DNA of 64,000 bases from Phoebastria nigripes (GCA_035582835.1 JAYKAV010000489.1:124001-188000); one strand, 5' to 3'. Counted from the stretch's first letter, positions 11,616 through 25,065 are shown. Made by a program: numbers and translations. The notes: generated by a model from the sequence alone, not told the origin.

Positions 11616-14600
11616 TAATTAAAAAACAAACCTTCCCTTCATCTCCAACCAAAACCAGAAACCAGAAAGAAAGCAGGCAGTTTGTGATTCTTGATTGCAT
11701 GTGGCAGGAAGAAAATATTTAATTTGTTTTCCAGTGTGAGCCATTGTGAACTTGAAAGGGACGTTGTCAAGTAATTTGATTTTCCCACAAAGTGTTGCAA
11801 CCTATCGAGGAGAGTGTCTTTTTGGTGTGGTATATGCCAAGCCCCAGAAAGTAAAATGCCACTGAAGCAGCGCCAGCTGGCTGTGATCCCAAACTCCATT
11901 TCCAAAGCCAAGGTAATGGCATCAGCAAGGCTGGCATGAAAGTGGAAACAAAACAATCTCAGTGTCTTGACTGCAGGCTCCCTTTGGAACAGCTTCTGCA
12001 AGAGGCAGGGGAGGGGAGAGGAGGAGGTGGGAGGAAAAAAAAATGTTTGCCCAAGTAAAAAGTGTTGAAAAAAACGTCCAGTGAAGCAAGTTGTTGATGA
12101 AATGTGCAGTTCTGTGGAAATCAAAAGACTCTGGGGAACAGTCAGTCTCAGTGAGATATTTCAGCAGGAAAAATCTAAATCCTTAATTTCTACAAGTAGC
12201 AAAATGTTAAATGTTGACAGTGTTGAAACATGATATTTTGATAATAATTCCATTTCAGTTTTTTATGACACAGTAAATTTCTAATTCTGAGGTGTACATA
12301 TTTCATTCGTATATACTATATTTATTATTAAATCCAATAAAAATATAACTGTTGATAACAAAACAAAATCTTTAAACTCTACCAAACAAGCCGTCGTTCC
12401 CCCAGAATTGTTGGATTTGGATAATTCTGAATTTTCAGTTTCATGTTCTGATTCAGTGCAGTTAAGAAGTTTATGTCTTTGATTATGAAAATTCCTACCA
12501 AAACTGCTTCTAGAGCAGTTTTAATCAAGGTGTGCTTTGAAAACATTTTAACTGTGGAGACAGTTTTATCTTTCAGTGCATTTTAGAATGATAAGAGAAC
12601 CTACATAATATTACGTATAAAACGCTTAGGTTTTAGCATGGGCCTGTACCTGAATTGATGTTCCCTGCCGAGCAATGGGGCACGTTAGCTGGGCTACAGT
12701 CCCATTCGGATGTGTCTAAAGAACTGTCTGGTAACGGGAAAGGTTTTCATCCTGCTAGCAAGCAGTGCAAGTGAAATTAGCTCACAACTATCTGCATTCA
12801 TCTGTTTGGATTTGTGTAATAGCAGAATTGGCTCAAGGGATTTTCAGGTCATTTGAGAAGTCGGAGGGACTCAAGGGTGCTCCTTTGGTACCGTGGCTTA
12901 CTGTTCTTAAAGTGTTTCTGATAGACTGTAACAGAACAACCTTAATGGATTTTCAGAGGCTGTTATAAAAGCCCAAAGACTGCACAACCATCCTAGCTGT
13001 GACTGGTTAAACCTTCCCTTGTGTATCTGCCTCCTGCACTGTCCAGGACTGTTTTGCCATTATTTATCTGTATTCTTTTCACGTCAAAGAAACGAAATAT
13101 AGGTAGAACCAGAGCTGTCTATACATTGCCATCTCTTTGAGCAGTGAAAGATCAGTATAGAGTGCAACAAGGTGCTTGTTTAGATCCATCACTCTCTTCA
13201 GCCACTCTGTTTTCAGTCAGTCCCAGCAATAACAGATGAGTTTTATCCTTTGTTATGTATGTATTATGAGTTACTATGTTATGTATTACAAGTTTTATCT
13301 TTTGTTACGTGTGGTTGGGCGGAAGCCGGGGCGTTAATGCATGCTGGAACGTCATCCGTAGCATGACACTGCATAGGAGGTGTTGGAATTGGGCACTGGT
13401 AGATACTAGTTTTATTCCTGGCCCACTCATGGACTCATTTTTGTAACTATCTTTTTCTTCTATGTGTTATGCCATTTCCCTCCTCCCTGAGAACATTGGG
13501 TAGTGGTGCTTTCTTACGGGGTATTGCAAAGCTTATTTGACGTGTGTTTGTGAAGTGTTCCTCGGATGTCAGACTTCTGTAGAAGTTCAGAGTGGTGCGC
13601 TGTGCGATGACTCCGTCCTCCTTTAATTTGCCCTGGTGAACATTAATTGGATATGGAAAAGTTGGTATTTTTCTTCAGCTGGAGACTGTTGAGTCAGTGC
13701 AATGGCTCACAGCTGGTCTTTACAAGGCAAAGAAAGTTGTGAAACGTTTTCCCTTCAAAAAGTCTGTCTTGCAGCCCAGGCAGTGCTAATACAAGGCTTT
13801 GGAACGTTAAAGGGTTTAATTCTGAGAGTTTCTTTTTTAATTTTTTTTTTTTTCTTTTGGTAGTGATTGAATTTTAAAAATAATACAGAACTTATGCTTG
13901 CGGCCAAATGGCATTTGGGGGAAGATCCTTTTGTCAGGAGGGGTAGGGAAAGAGCAGGAATACCTGCTGAGATGGCCCCAGAGACCACTAATGTTTAGTT
14001 TTATTTCTGAGTGGCCAGAAACAAACGCTTCAGAAACTGATGTAAGAGTGATTTCTGTAACAATGAGCATCCCAGTTTAATCAAGTCTTGTGTGGGAGAG
14101 CTTTTGTGTTAATATGTTTTGAATTTTCTAAATGAATCCAGTGGTGCTGGCCTGGTTGTGGTTAGATGTATTTCTAATATGTAGGTGAGATTACAACATT
14201 GAATACTGAAGGCATCAACGCTGTTAGCTGCAAAAGAAAAATAAAAAAGAAAGAAGTTACTTGGTAGGGCTTAGAAATACTATGTAAATAGAGACCTAGT
14301 AATATAAATACAGAAGAAATCAATGTTTCTAGAGGAAAAAGTGGCAAAATAATTGAAGCATCTCTTTCTATTAGTGTTAGCATTGTTAATATGGCTCAAT
14401 ATTAAGTAAACTTCACCTTCTGTATATGGAAACTTCACTTTGTGAGTGCAGAAATGCTGTCATTTTGTCTGGAATACTTATTAGCCATAGGAATATATTT
14501 GAAAGATAGAACATGTCCCAAAAATCCTTAAGCTTCTCAGAAGCAGGAGGTACATTGAGGGGTTAAAAGGCATCTTTTAAATCACTGGAGGAGGAAGGGA

Positions 14601-16616
14601 GGCAGTCAAAGAAGAAAGGAAAACTTCAGAGCAGCTAAATGTTCTTTTGCTCCATCTTTCTTCTTTTGCAGTAAATGCTGGCAGTGGTTACTGCTGCAGC
14701 TTAACTTTTTTCAGGTAATAAAGGTGAGACACTGGGGTGTCAAGAAGTGGTAGTATGGATGGATTAAATGGATCACATCTAAGAGCTCTGGAAGAATAAA
14801 AGGTCCAAGGTGTGACTTAAACAAGCATCCTCCATGGGGTTTACTTAGTTTTGTCTAGCCCTTCAACTAATATTCAAAATTGTAATTTATAAAAGTTTTG
14901 CTTTGGGGTTGTTTGGTTTTTTTCATTTTTGGCAAACTTTTTGCAGGCAAGAGAAAGCAGGATTGGGATGACAACCCCACTGAGCTGTACAATTAAGTGC
15001 TGCATGTCGTCTCAGAAATTACAGACTCCTGGGCTATATTTCAGTACCTGGTAACTAAAAATGGCTTTGTGGTCAGAAAGCCATTGATGTTTGCTTCCGA
15101 CATAGTAGTTACTGGCAGATGCCCAATAAAAGGCAGAACAATTTTATCGTCTGTCAAGGAGACAGGATGGTGGGTTTCAGGACTACTGCTTTGTTTTACA
15201 ATGTAAATGCCCGTGTCTGTTAATTCTATTCTTAATTAGCTGTATCAGTCTGGGTTTGTTGCTTTTGTTTGATGCTGTGTTTTATCTGCAATTGACTATT
15301 TACTTTTACTTTTTGGAAAGCGAAAGATGTAAGAGCAGCTCTTGGAGTCAGTCCTTATTGACTGCCTGTGCAGTTCCTGGTTACCCTGACCCATGTCAAG
15401 AGATTGTGCTCAGGCAATAATTAGTCTGTCACAAGAACTCCTGTGTGAATCTGCTGATCACACAGATATCCCACAGCAGCTTCCTTTGCTCTCAAGGGAG
15501 CTGAGCAGAGAGGAAGAACTAACAGGCCTTTTCTACTCCTTTTTTTCTCTGCTCTTTTCTCAGGCCACCCAGAGCTGTTCTCACTGTTTGTAAAATAGAG
15601 CCTGGCGTTTCGTTTCTGCCGAGATTTTCTTTAGGATCAGATGTGCACTGAGCCCCCTGCTCAAGAAAAAGCACGAGCAGAAGGACTGATTCATCGTCTG
15701 TTTTCTCCTTTGACGTCAGTGATTGCAGCATGGTTGGTCCTGATCTACGTGGGTTTTAGGTGAGGAGACTCCAGCCTTTTTACCTTGGTAGCTAAAGAGG
15801 AACGCCTCTCAGTATGAATGGCTCCCTGCCCCAGTTCATGCTGAGTGCTGAGATTGAGGTGTGGCATTTCTCACCCGGTGTGTCACTAGTATTTAAAACC
15901 ATGGAGTGACGCAACCTCTTGCAATGTTCAGGTCTTAGAAGATATTATCAGGACAAACTGAGATCTTAGAACTCAGGCCCCAACAGGCAACTAGCAGTCC
16001 TGATCATCTTCTGAAATACAGTTAATTGTGTGCCTGCATACACGCCCTGTTAATGAGTATGTAGTCTCTAAAATTTCAACTTTTACAAATACTTGCAAAT
16101 TGACCCTGAAATGTCTCTCAGCCCAATTGAAAATGACCTTGGGTCTCTGATTCATGAACTGTTCATAGCTGGGAGTGGATGCACCTACAGATTTAGGTGT
16201 AAAAATGTCAGGTCTCCAAGAACTAACCCAGAAATACTTATAACTGTCACAAGAAATATTATTGGCTCTTTGTTTCTTTTGCCTGATTTTTTTACTCTAC
16301 TCTTATGAATCTCACTGAACCTGTTATGAGGATCCTAATCCCAAGTAAATCCCAGAAAGAGAGCAGCAACTGTGCTGGAGCGGACTTGGCAGCGAGTGGA
16401 GTGAGCTCTCGCATTGTCTGAGAACCGATGGACTTGCCTTGCTTGTCACGTCATGGCATCTGGCACAGCTGTCTCTCTCACATATTGAACTGAACTGCTG
16501 TATAGGTCAGGACATGTTTGGCCAGGCCTGTGACTGTCTTCCGGACATTCACCAGCCCTGTCTCCATCTATCCCTGCATTACCACATTCCTTTCTCTTTT
16601 TATGCTAACATCTTCC
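11616..16616. other. unique non-coding sequence
   Basis: No gene or clear repeat is seen. A 161-codon open frame on the minus strand at about 11.6-12.1 kb has no recognisable domain and no splice context. The 12.2-12.4 kb part is strongly AT-rich. Confidence 0.5.
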
Positions 16617-16795
16617 TGTGTCTGTCTGTCTCTCCCTCTCTCCCTAGCCTCAAACCTCTATGTCTGTCTCTCTATTCCAGACATCACTATAGTGTAAGAA
16701 TTATTTCCAAATATGAATGATTTTATTCTGATAATCCTCTGTCAGAGAGAGAAACTTCTTTTTTCTGCTTTTTTCTCTCTCTCTCCACTTTTCAT
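16617..16795 (+). repeat. CT-rich simple sequence (two blocks)
   Basis: TGTCTGTCTGTCTCTCCCTCTC-type sequence occupies 16617-16678. A second block of TTTTTTCTCTCTCTCTCC-type sequence lies at about 16757-16790. Confidence 0.7.
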
Positions 16796-17712
16796 CGTGC
16801 TTCCTTCCCTGCTTTCCTTTATCAATCCAGTTCTCCTCTCATGATGTGAGCACATTACTCCCGTTAAAGCTAATGGCTTTTACCTGCTAATGGGAGAACT
16901 GTTCTCTTCTGTCCTTTGCTCTTTGGCAGCCTCTGAACTTCGCTATTTCCTGTGATGTTTGATAACTCTGGAAACTCCTTTGGCAGGCACCCGAGCAGCT
17001 CAGGACTCTAGCCTGCATTGTGTGTTTGAGTGAATAGTCATAGGTCTTCTTTTGATCATAACACCTACATACTTTCACAGTTAAGTCCTGTAAGCCTTGC
17101 AGAATTTTTACTAAACATCTACCTACAAAGCGAATTTTATGAGCTGTATTATGGGTATGAAGCAGCTTTTATTAGGGAGGAATGTGTCAGGGGAAACTCT
17201 GCAGGTAAGATTTCCCAGCTGTCTGATGCCACCGTAGGAATGCACATTGCATCCTATTTTCAATGGACATAAGATATAGCTCTCACCACCCAGGCTAACT
17301 TTAGTCCCCTGCTTATTGGGGAACGTTGTGTAAACCACAGTCAACCTATACTCAACATCACAAGTTCTTGATTTTGTGACTGCCCCCTCTGCAGAAAGGC
17401 ACTAACTTACTTTGTTTTCATCAGAGCTTTCCAACACTTTGTAAGTGGTACATCAGGCTGGCAGGCGCATAATAAAACTCCCTGTAAGCAGTCCTGGTGA
17501 CGTGGCATCTTTGACATGGATTTTCAAATGGCTTCTTGTTGTGCCAAAGAGTCAGAAAGCCTGGAGGAGACATCTGAAGCCTGGGCTATGGGGCAAAGAG
17601 GCACTGTGATTGCCACCCGGTGAGGACAAGATGTTCCAGGGTCTGTTTGACGAACAGCTGTAGGAAGCAGACAAGTTTTAACGTGTCATTTTACAGCAAG
17701 GCCAGTAAAGCG

Positions 17713-17830
17713 AGTAAGGTCCAATGGATAAGAACTAGCCTGGCATTTGGAAGATGCAGGCTCTGTCTCCGAGTCTGCCAGTGAACTGCTGCATGACGTT
17801 GGCTTTATCCTTCCATGCTGTGTTTTGGCT
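17713..17830 (+). repeat. MIR-like tRNA-derived SINE, 5' and core part
   Basis: 'ggtccaatggataagaact' followed by 'agcctggcatttgg' and then 'gaactgctgcatgac' follows the order of the tRNA-related head and core of MIR-type SINEs (…ggtctagtggttaaga…agcctgg…ctgctgtgtgacc…). The copy is highly diverged. The 3' end is not clear beyond about 17830. Confidence 0.6.
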
Positions 17831-18604
17831 TGTTTAATAACATCTTCAAGACATTTGTGATTTCCTAGTATGTATGTGTCTCTGCCATGCTCAGCCCAGG
17901 GTGCTTGTCTGAGAGGTTTCAGATGTAGTTATCTACCAATTAGACCTCTACAGTAAGATGACCATGTAATTCTAAGGAACCAAATGAGAGCTAAAGCTAG
18001 AAAGCTGGATGCTCAGCCTGTCTTTTAATACTTCTCTCTCCTCTGCAACTTTCAGTTTCTTTGAATAATTTTGACAGCAAACTGGTAGCTAGCATATTTG
18101 TTTGAAGGAGGAAAAACCTACCTGATCTTCCTGCTTCCCTTATTCCTTCATCTTATGAAAGCTGAACAAGTTTTGTATCTCTTTAAATACCTTCTCAAAG
18201 TAGAAGCCCTGGTGAGGCAGCGTGCACTGGTACTGGGTGATTGAAAGTGGGTAGTGTCCACTCCAGAAACATCAAATCAGGCGGGTGCTAGATGATCACT
18301 ATGCACTGTCTGTCTGTTTTGTGATAACAAAGTCTCCAAAGAAAGGAAGAGAGAGAAGGAAAAAAGCAGCTCCGTTTCCTAACTGCCTTTGAATTCAGAA
18401 GACAGCAAAAGGGGTTGGTTTGTTCGAGAAAAGAGAGAGGCCAGCTTCAACAATGTCTCTGAACGTGAAAATATGTTTCTGTGTTGATTTTTTTAATCTT
18501 TTTATGTGATATATTTTTATGGAGTTTTGGCTTACTTTATTTACATATATTATAACCTCCCTACTGAGTAAACAAGAGATGCCCAGCTAAGCAAACAAGC
18601 CCGA

Positions 18605-18683
18605 GGGTGATGGGAGAGGGAGAGAGAAAGGAGAAGAATAGCGAGAGGGAGAGGAAAAGAGAGGTGGCAATAGGAAAAGGGTA
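18605..18683 (+). repeat. purine-rich (GA) low-complexity tract
   Basis: A nearly uninterrupted purine strand made of GGGAGA/GAGAGAAAGG words. It may form triplex or other non-B DNA. No gene. Confidence 0.75.
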
Positions 18684-18699
18684 AACAGACAAGCACTAA

Positions 18700-18900
18700 T
18701 TAAGGCCTTCATCACAAGCAGGGAGATGTGCTAGGCTGACAGTCAGTCAAGCAGATAAGGGGAGATGAGTTAAAATCTAGCCCCAGGTTTTGAAGGCCCC
18801 GAGGCCCTGGCAGACAAGAGCACAGTGAACGAACAGGAAGCCACTGAAAGGTCATTTGCATGAAATGATGTTCAGGATCTTTGCTTTTGTTGTTGCCCTG
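18700..18900. promoter_or_regulatory. candidate enhancer-like block (octamer, GATA, receptor half-site)
   Basis: A perfect octamer ATTTGCAT (18854-18861) overlaps by one base the nuclear-receptor-type half-site AAAGGTCA (18847-18854). A GATA-type AGATAAGG lies at 18753-18760 and a CTAATTAAG homeodomain-type core near 18696-18706. These are direct motif sightings. That the block is a functional or conserved enhancer is inference and needs cross-species alignment. Confidence 0.3.
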
Positions 18901-19730
18901 ATGGCTTTAACCCATTCCTGGCCCAGGAAACACACAGAGATAAGACACTTGCAGCCAGTCTCTGTAGGTGGCTTGAAGGCTTCTTTCGGTGGCCTTTAAG
19001 GGAGCAGTTCTCCAGGGAGCGTATGCTTTATAGAGGGAGAGAGAGGGCTTGCGTTTCCCACCCGAAGTAAGGGGAGCTGAAATTCCTTGGCAAGGGATGT
19101 GATCACTCTCTAGCAGAGCATAAAATGGAGAAATCATCAGAATGGGAGAGCCACAAGCTTGCCAAATTGAGGGAAGATGCAGTTCCCTGCAGTGGTCAGA
19201 GCCATTCAGGTATTCTAGACTTTGAGTTTTGTTCTTCTTTCCAAGAGCTCTGGACACAAATCTTAGGAGTTTCCATTACGGAACGATGTCAGGATCTGTT
19301 GTCGCTTGCCCTTGCTGTAGTGTCACAAACATGTCATGGCTATCAGGAGCATTGTGCAGGTGGCTCCTGTCTGCCCCGTCAGCTGGAATTGAAAATACAT
19401 CCAAATTTTTAGTGCTTTTGAAAGAATGGGCAAATTGTAGTTGCAATCTCTTCTCCTTGAGCTACTTTAGGAAACAAGATCTTGCTCAGATCTCCAAGGG
19501 AATTCTGACACTATAATTATTATTATATGTTCTCAATGTGCTTAGGCATTTAGGCAGATTGTAATTCTTAGTGACATGGCAAGAGAAATGAATGCAGAAG
19601 TGCTCACCATTTTGTAACAGTCAGACAGCCCTGCACACTTTTTTTCCCCCCACTTCTGTTTAGACATTTGGTAAGTCACAGTCGTTACTCTTCTGCTTTT
19701 TCTTCTGAAACATAAAAACTGGTTATAGCG

Positions 19731-19957
19731 AAGTCTAGTAGATTAAACAGGGGTCTGGGCTGTTGGACTTCTGGGTTCTACTCCAAACCACTGCCACTTC
19801 ATTACTGTTTGACCTTCTCCATCTCATGTCAACTCATTGTGAGTAATGTACCTGTCTGCCACACAAGGGCGAGCATCTCCCAAGAAAGGGTATGATTGGA
19901 ATTATTATCTCTGAGATTGGTAAAGTGCTCTCACATCCTTGGGTGAAAGTGCTGTTG
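19731..19957 (+). repeat. near full-length MIR-like SINE
   Basis: This is the clearest SINE in the window. 'aagtctagtagattaaacag' corresponds to the tRNA-like head. 'ggacttctgggttctac' corresponds to the B-box region. 'tgtttgacctt' marks the core. 'attattatctctgag' and 'taaagtgctctcacatcctt' match the LINE-derived tail ('taaagtgctttgagatcct'). Length about 227 bp, plus-strand orientation. Confidence 0.8.
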
Positions 19958-21915
19958 AAGGTAAAGCAGTGGTTAACAGTAGGGTAGCTCTCTGGAGTGG
20001 GTGGTAAGGCTGGACACTGAAACTTCAGGTTTAAGGACAAACCATGATGGGCAAGCCAGTGAGGTCTTGAGAGACGTCAGCCTGTTACAATGTCGAATCT
20101 CACAAGGAAAAGCTCACTGAAGATTTCCAGTGGGGTGAGCTCCATTCAAATAATTTCCGGGTACAAACCCCTTTCAGTTCCATATCAGTGCTGGAAAATT
20201 TGAACCTGAAGTCCATCTTAGACTGAGACTGAATGGACCTGGGCCGTTCTGTTTGGCAAGCTCTTGGATGTTCCCACTAGAATCAGTGCTGTCCAAACCA
20301 ATGCATTCCCAATTCAGGTATGAAGACTCTGGCTCAAGCCCAGCTGTAGCAGATATCTTGTTTAGTGCTGTGGCTAGCCACAGCTTGCTTTGGGGTGATG
20401 GTGCTCACTGGCATTTGGTGTAACTAAGCTATTTCTCTGCTTCTAGGGTACAAATCATCTTGATAATAGAGACAGTTTTTGTTTAAAAGAAAAGACAACG
20501 AAAAAAGTTCCCAAACTTTTCTTCTGTTTCACTTCGCTTGTAGTTTGCACTGCATTCCAATGCAGGCTAGTATTACAGCATGCTAGAATCCCATTTAGAT
20601 AAATATTTTTAAAAGCTACTGTATGGAATCGGTGAAGATGATGGCGTGTAGGATTACAGGTAGTTGTTCTGTGTTATGAATACAGTGTCATGATTGTGAA
20701 TGGACTTTTCTAAAGCAGGGGCTATGAGCACATGTAAGAGTAGCAGAATATAGATAGCCTTTGGCGAACTGCTTATTGCTCCTGCTCTCTGTAGAATTTT
20801 AAAAGGCCACTGTCTTCAAGTAATTTTTTTTTCTACTTCACTACACGTAATAGCTTCTTTAAGAGCCTGGAAGTTATTTTATTTGCCCTTTTACTCTGGA
20901 CAAACAGCAGTTTCTTTTTCTTGGCTTAACATTCCATTGGGAAGACAAACCCAAGCCCTGTTCAGTGTGGTTTTGCTTTAAATTCCACATAATGTCAGTG
21001 CTAGCATCAGCCCGAGAGGAAGAGATTTCTAAAAGTGTGATTAATCTATTCAACATATGACCTTGAAAGCTGAGCAAGTGGAAAGGAAATATTGATTATT
21101 AAAGGTGAGGTCTATGGTTTGGAAAGAAACTTTTATGTTGGTGTAGTAAGAGAGATCAGTGAACTCGTATGTTGAGAGAAATCATTTGTATGAAAGAAGA
21201 GCCCTTCTGCTCATTTAATGAGTGTCGTTCCAGTCTGTGTTTTATGAGAACATGCTGCTGTTGAAAGACAACCCTGTAAATGTCCTACAGTGTAATATCC
21301 GAAACTTATCCTATACCTCGGGGCAAAATGCAACCTGGAATTGCAAATTTTCCTTCATGCCAATAGAATGGATGGCTAGGACAGAGGATGTTCGTAGACT
21401 GTATAAAGCAATGTGGAAGAAGCATTGTCCTGCTTCTTTTCAGCCACTGAGTTTTGTTGTCCAGTGGAAGAGTGAGTCTCCGAGAGGAATGCAGCCCGTA
21501 GCCCTGTGTGCCAACCTTCACCTTCCCTTGCGTTGGATCTCGTAATGTGACTGGAACCNAGCAAAACATCTGCCAACGGTGGCAATGGAAGTTGAAAAGA
21601 TACTGGGGTATTTTTCTGTCCTCTCTTTGTGGTTCATCTTTAGTACCAAATGTGCCTAAAAACTTGGGATTCTAGGTCAGGGAGGAGAGGCAGCCAGATG
21701 TTTGTTCACTCCAGAGGGTAGAACAGACCATGACTGTGTTAAAAAATACGGAGAGGTTTCAGACTCTACATTTTTAAATTCTCATTTTAAGACAAGGCCA
21801 GCCGCTGCTATGCCAGTGTGGTGTGTTACATGCCCAACAGTGTGGCATGGGGTCAGAGAGGTTTATTCACTGCAGGGAGTAGCTTGTGATTTCCCAAAGC
21901 CCAGGCAGGCGATTT
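19958..21915. other. unique non-coding sequence
   Basis: No gene or recognisable repeat. The open frame at about 21.2-21.5 kb (107 codons) is matched by antisense frames of similar length and has no recognisable domain. Confidence 0.5.
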
Positions 21916-21952
21916 TTCTCTCTTTCTCTCTCTCTTTTTTTTCCCCTTTCCG
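21916..21952 (+). repeat. CT-rich/T tract
   Basis: CTCTCTTTCTCTCTCTC is followed by T8, CCCC and TTTCC. Simple sequence. Confidence 0.8.
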
Positions 21953-22137
21953 CCTGGGAAGGATGCAGCATCACAGACCTTGTCACCCGGAGCTTAGAGG
22001 ACAGCAACCATATGCCTTCCGACCTCCCCTTGCTTTTCTAGGAAAGATTCAGCCTGCTGGGCATTTTCTATCAGAATCGTTAAGAGACAACGGCTGGGAT
22101 GTGGCCCAGGCTGGCATTCCTCTGGTGCTGTGCATGG

Positions 22138-22240
22138 ATGGAGGGAAGGGGGGAGGGCGAGAAGGGGAGCGTGGCAGGGGGGAGGAGGGTGAGGAGACTG
22201 GGCTGCCAAAGAGGAGGAGGAGGGATGGAAGAGAGGCGAG
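22138..22240 (+). repeat. G-rich purine block with G-quadruplex pattern
   Basis: G runs at 22143-22145, 22148-22153, 22155-22157 and 22164-22167, with loops of 2, 1 and 6 bases, satisfy the standard four-run G-quadruplex pattern. More G runs follow to about 22240. A 186-codon open frame (21702-22262) passes through the block. Its C-terminal G/R/E-rich composition comes from this purine tract, so I do not call it a gene. Confidence 0.7.
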
Positions 22241-22439
22241 ATTGGCATCTTCATGTGCATGAGGCTGGCCGGCATCAGGACAGCTTGATGAGCCTGCAGG
22301 CTGCTATCTCTTGCAGTTGTTCTGATTGCAGTGATGGGCTTGTCTGGTGGCTTGGACACCAGCTTTCATTATCATGCTCTGCAACATTTGCAGTGGCGGG
22401 GAAAGAAGGGAATGGACGAGGTAAAGAAGCCCTGGAGTT

Positions 22440-22472
22440 ACACACACACACATGCACGCACACACACACAAA
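22440..22472 (+). repeat. (CA)n microsatellite
   Basis: Alternating CA dinucleotides interrupted by TGCACG in the middle. A looser CA-rich pattern continues at 22695-22800. Confidence 0.9.
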
Positions 22473-24920
22473 TCGGAGACAGGAAAGGGAGAGAAACAGC
22501 TTTGGCTCCAGGCTATTGATTTTGTTTCGTGGCACTTGCTCATTTCCCACTTCACGTGCTTCTCTGCTGTTGTACCTTCCCGGTATGGCTNCAGCAGCTC
22601 TCCATAAAACAATAGTGAACCCAAAGTGGTAGGGGCTTAGCAACTGATGGGCTGACCCAGTGATTTGAAGCCATTTTGGAAACAATCTCATATGGTTGCA
22701 ACAGCATGCACACACTCCAACATGTCTCCCCACTCACCAAGAAGACACACTTCCACATGCTTTTCTCATAGATATGCACACGCATCCTCTACACGTGTCT
22801 GTACTTANGCTCCTTACATGGTCTTCCAAATACTCAGACTCACCTTTTCTCCCCCAGCCTCCCCGACAGNCTTGTCTTAACTATCAAGGTAAAGGAATCT
22901 GGAGGCAGAGCTGTCAGAAATGTCTTCTTAGAGAAGTGATGGTTTTTTGGAGGCATNGCCCCAAATGTTGCACTATTACTACTAAGGCAACCGTTTTAAC
23001 CTCAGTTTCACTACAGGCAGAAATACTGGGACAATAGTATTATACAGGCAGCATCAGACTGTTCTTGTTTCTTTTTACCTCAGTTGTAACTTTATTCCCT
23101 GTGAACTGGGCATTGCTGCCTGAGTCACATGCGGCGGTTGTGGCAACAGCAGTTTTGATCTTTGCCACGTATTTTTTTTTTTAAATGTAACCAACGGCCT
23201 GACCCCAGGGGAAGGGAGAGAAACTGCTGGCAGGCAGGGGAGTTGAGTGAACCAGGACTGTTACTGAATATCGCAAGACTTTGTGGTAAAATTGTATGAC
23301 GCTCTGCTGTGGCTGCCCATATTTTATATCTTCTGAGGATCTCAGGGATTATCAGACAATTGCCTTCACACCAGCACCAGGAAGTTTGGGGGTATGGAGA
23401 AGATCTGCTGAGTTGATGCTACTTTGCTGTTAGCATCATTTTCCTTTATTTAGCTGCTTCTGCTAGAGCTTCTCCACTCCTCTGCTTGGAAGTTTAGTTC
23501 AGCTGTGAGAGTAGAAAGGGACTTTTGAGTGAATGTAATTTCATGGTTACTGTCTCTCTTTGTGGCCTGAACACACACATATGCACATGCATGCACAAAC
23601 ATATGGATACCCTCTTCACACACACATGTACATATTCAGTTTCTCCAGCTTTGTATCAGGGGATGTGGGAATGCCATGGCTGGCAGGAGCTACTAACTGG
23701 ATTAGCTGGTAAATCCATCTGGAGCTCCCAGTGGGAGGGATGGACAAGTTCAAGATTAATAACGGCTTGTCTAAAGCAGGAAAATGGATTATTTTATCAA
23801 AAAGAAGGGGGGAAAATACCCTTTTTCTCCTTGCGGACTTTTGCCTGAGACGGGGGGGGAGTGGTTTCAAGAAGGTAAGAAAGAGGAGATGGTTTTTGAA
23901 GAGGGAACGATTCTTACTCTGTTGCTAAATACGGTTGTCCATCCTTTTTCAGTGTATTTAACTGCAACTTGTCTTCCTGTTAAACTGTTCCTTTATTTCC
24001 TAAATCTTCATTATGAATTTGAGAGCGTAAGGGGCAAGGCAGCTCCCCATCAGGTTTCTTAGTGACATGATGAGGGGAATTTTTTCTTGTTCCTCCTTGT
24101 CCTTCTTTTGTTGCACAAGATGTAAACCACTTCCAGAAACATGCNTTGGTACTGACCCTCAGGACTTGGCTAGTGCATTGGGGCTGAAGCCACAGCGTTT
24201 CGCAGTGTACTTTCCTGTCCATCTCTCAGGCTGAGATTTGACATTGACTGATGGAGTGAAAACAGTCGCTTGTTTAATAAGAGCTGTGCTGAGATTAGAC
24301 AGCTTCATCTGGGATTCAGCAACGGCTGTACTTCAGATTTACCTGTGCAAAGTAAGCAAACCAGCAGAAACCGAAATGCTGGCGAGAGGGAGGAGCCTCT
24401 TTATGACTATCGATAGACTTGAACAAAGTGGCGTTTGCTGATGTATTGCTTAGCTAAGTGGCTGAGGAAATAAAAATAGCTTTTTCTCCCCCTGCCCTCA
24501 TCCTGTTGCATAATGTTTCCTACACAAAGCCAAATGCACTGGAATGAGAAGGGAAGAGCCTTTCCTTTTTCTTTCTGGTTGCCTTATCCATCCAGTGTTG
24601 CCAATTGTATTGCAGGCTTGCAAAATGCGTAGTGTGCAAGTGTGTGCTCTGCTGTGAAGNGCTAGCTTCTGGAAGCGCTTTGTTATGAGAGAGGCTCAGA
24701 GCCTCCATTTCTTTTTTGGGGTCTTTAGTTGGGATTTTTATGTTTGTTTGTTTGGTTTTTTTAATTAAACTTCCAAAAAGTAAGGTCATGTTTACGGGGA
24801 AAATGCTTTTGAAAGAATGACTGTCCTCAAGCCAAAATTTCATCGTCTATTTCAGATATAATGATTTTTTTAAGGTAGGTTTATGACTTCCAAGGGTCTA
24901 CTTTGGGATTAGCGCTGTTA
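22473..24920. other. unique non-coding sequence
   Basis: No gene. CA-rich simple sequence recurs at about 23571-23632 (ACACACACATATGCACATGC-type words). The region has an unusual number of isolated ambiguous bases (22591, 22808, 22870, 22957, 24145, 24660), so short frames here are unreliable. Confidence 0.5.
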
Positions 24921-25065
24921 GGATGAGCACACGTAGCATCAGGGTTCAAGTCCTAGTTCTGCCTCAGATTTTTGTAGTCTTGGATAAAGCACTTAGCTGG
25001 CCCTGTACTTCAATTCTGCCATCTCTAAAATGCAGAGAATAATAGCTAATTTATGTAACATGCTT
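24921..25065 (+). repeat. MIR-like SINE fragment
   Basis: 'cagggttcaagtcctagttctgcc' is a B-box-like segment as in MIR ('gggttcaaatcctggctctgcc'). It is followed by 'agcacttagctgg', then 'ccatctctaaaatgcagagaataatagc', matching 'ccatctgtaaaatgggaataatagc'. Plus-strand copy, head missing or eroded. Confidence 0.75.

Noticed and set aside
21702..22262. 186-codon plus-strand open frame, the longest in the window
   Set aside because: Its C-terminal part is translated purine tract (G/R/E-rich), antisense frames of similar length overlap it, and no domain, splice site or family is recognisable.
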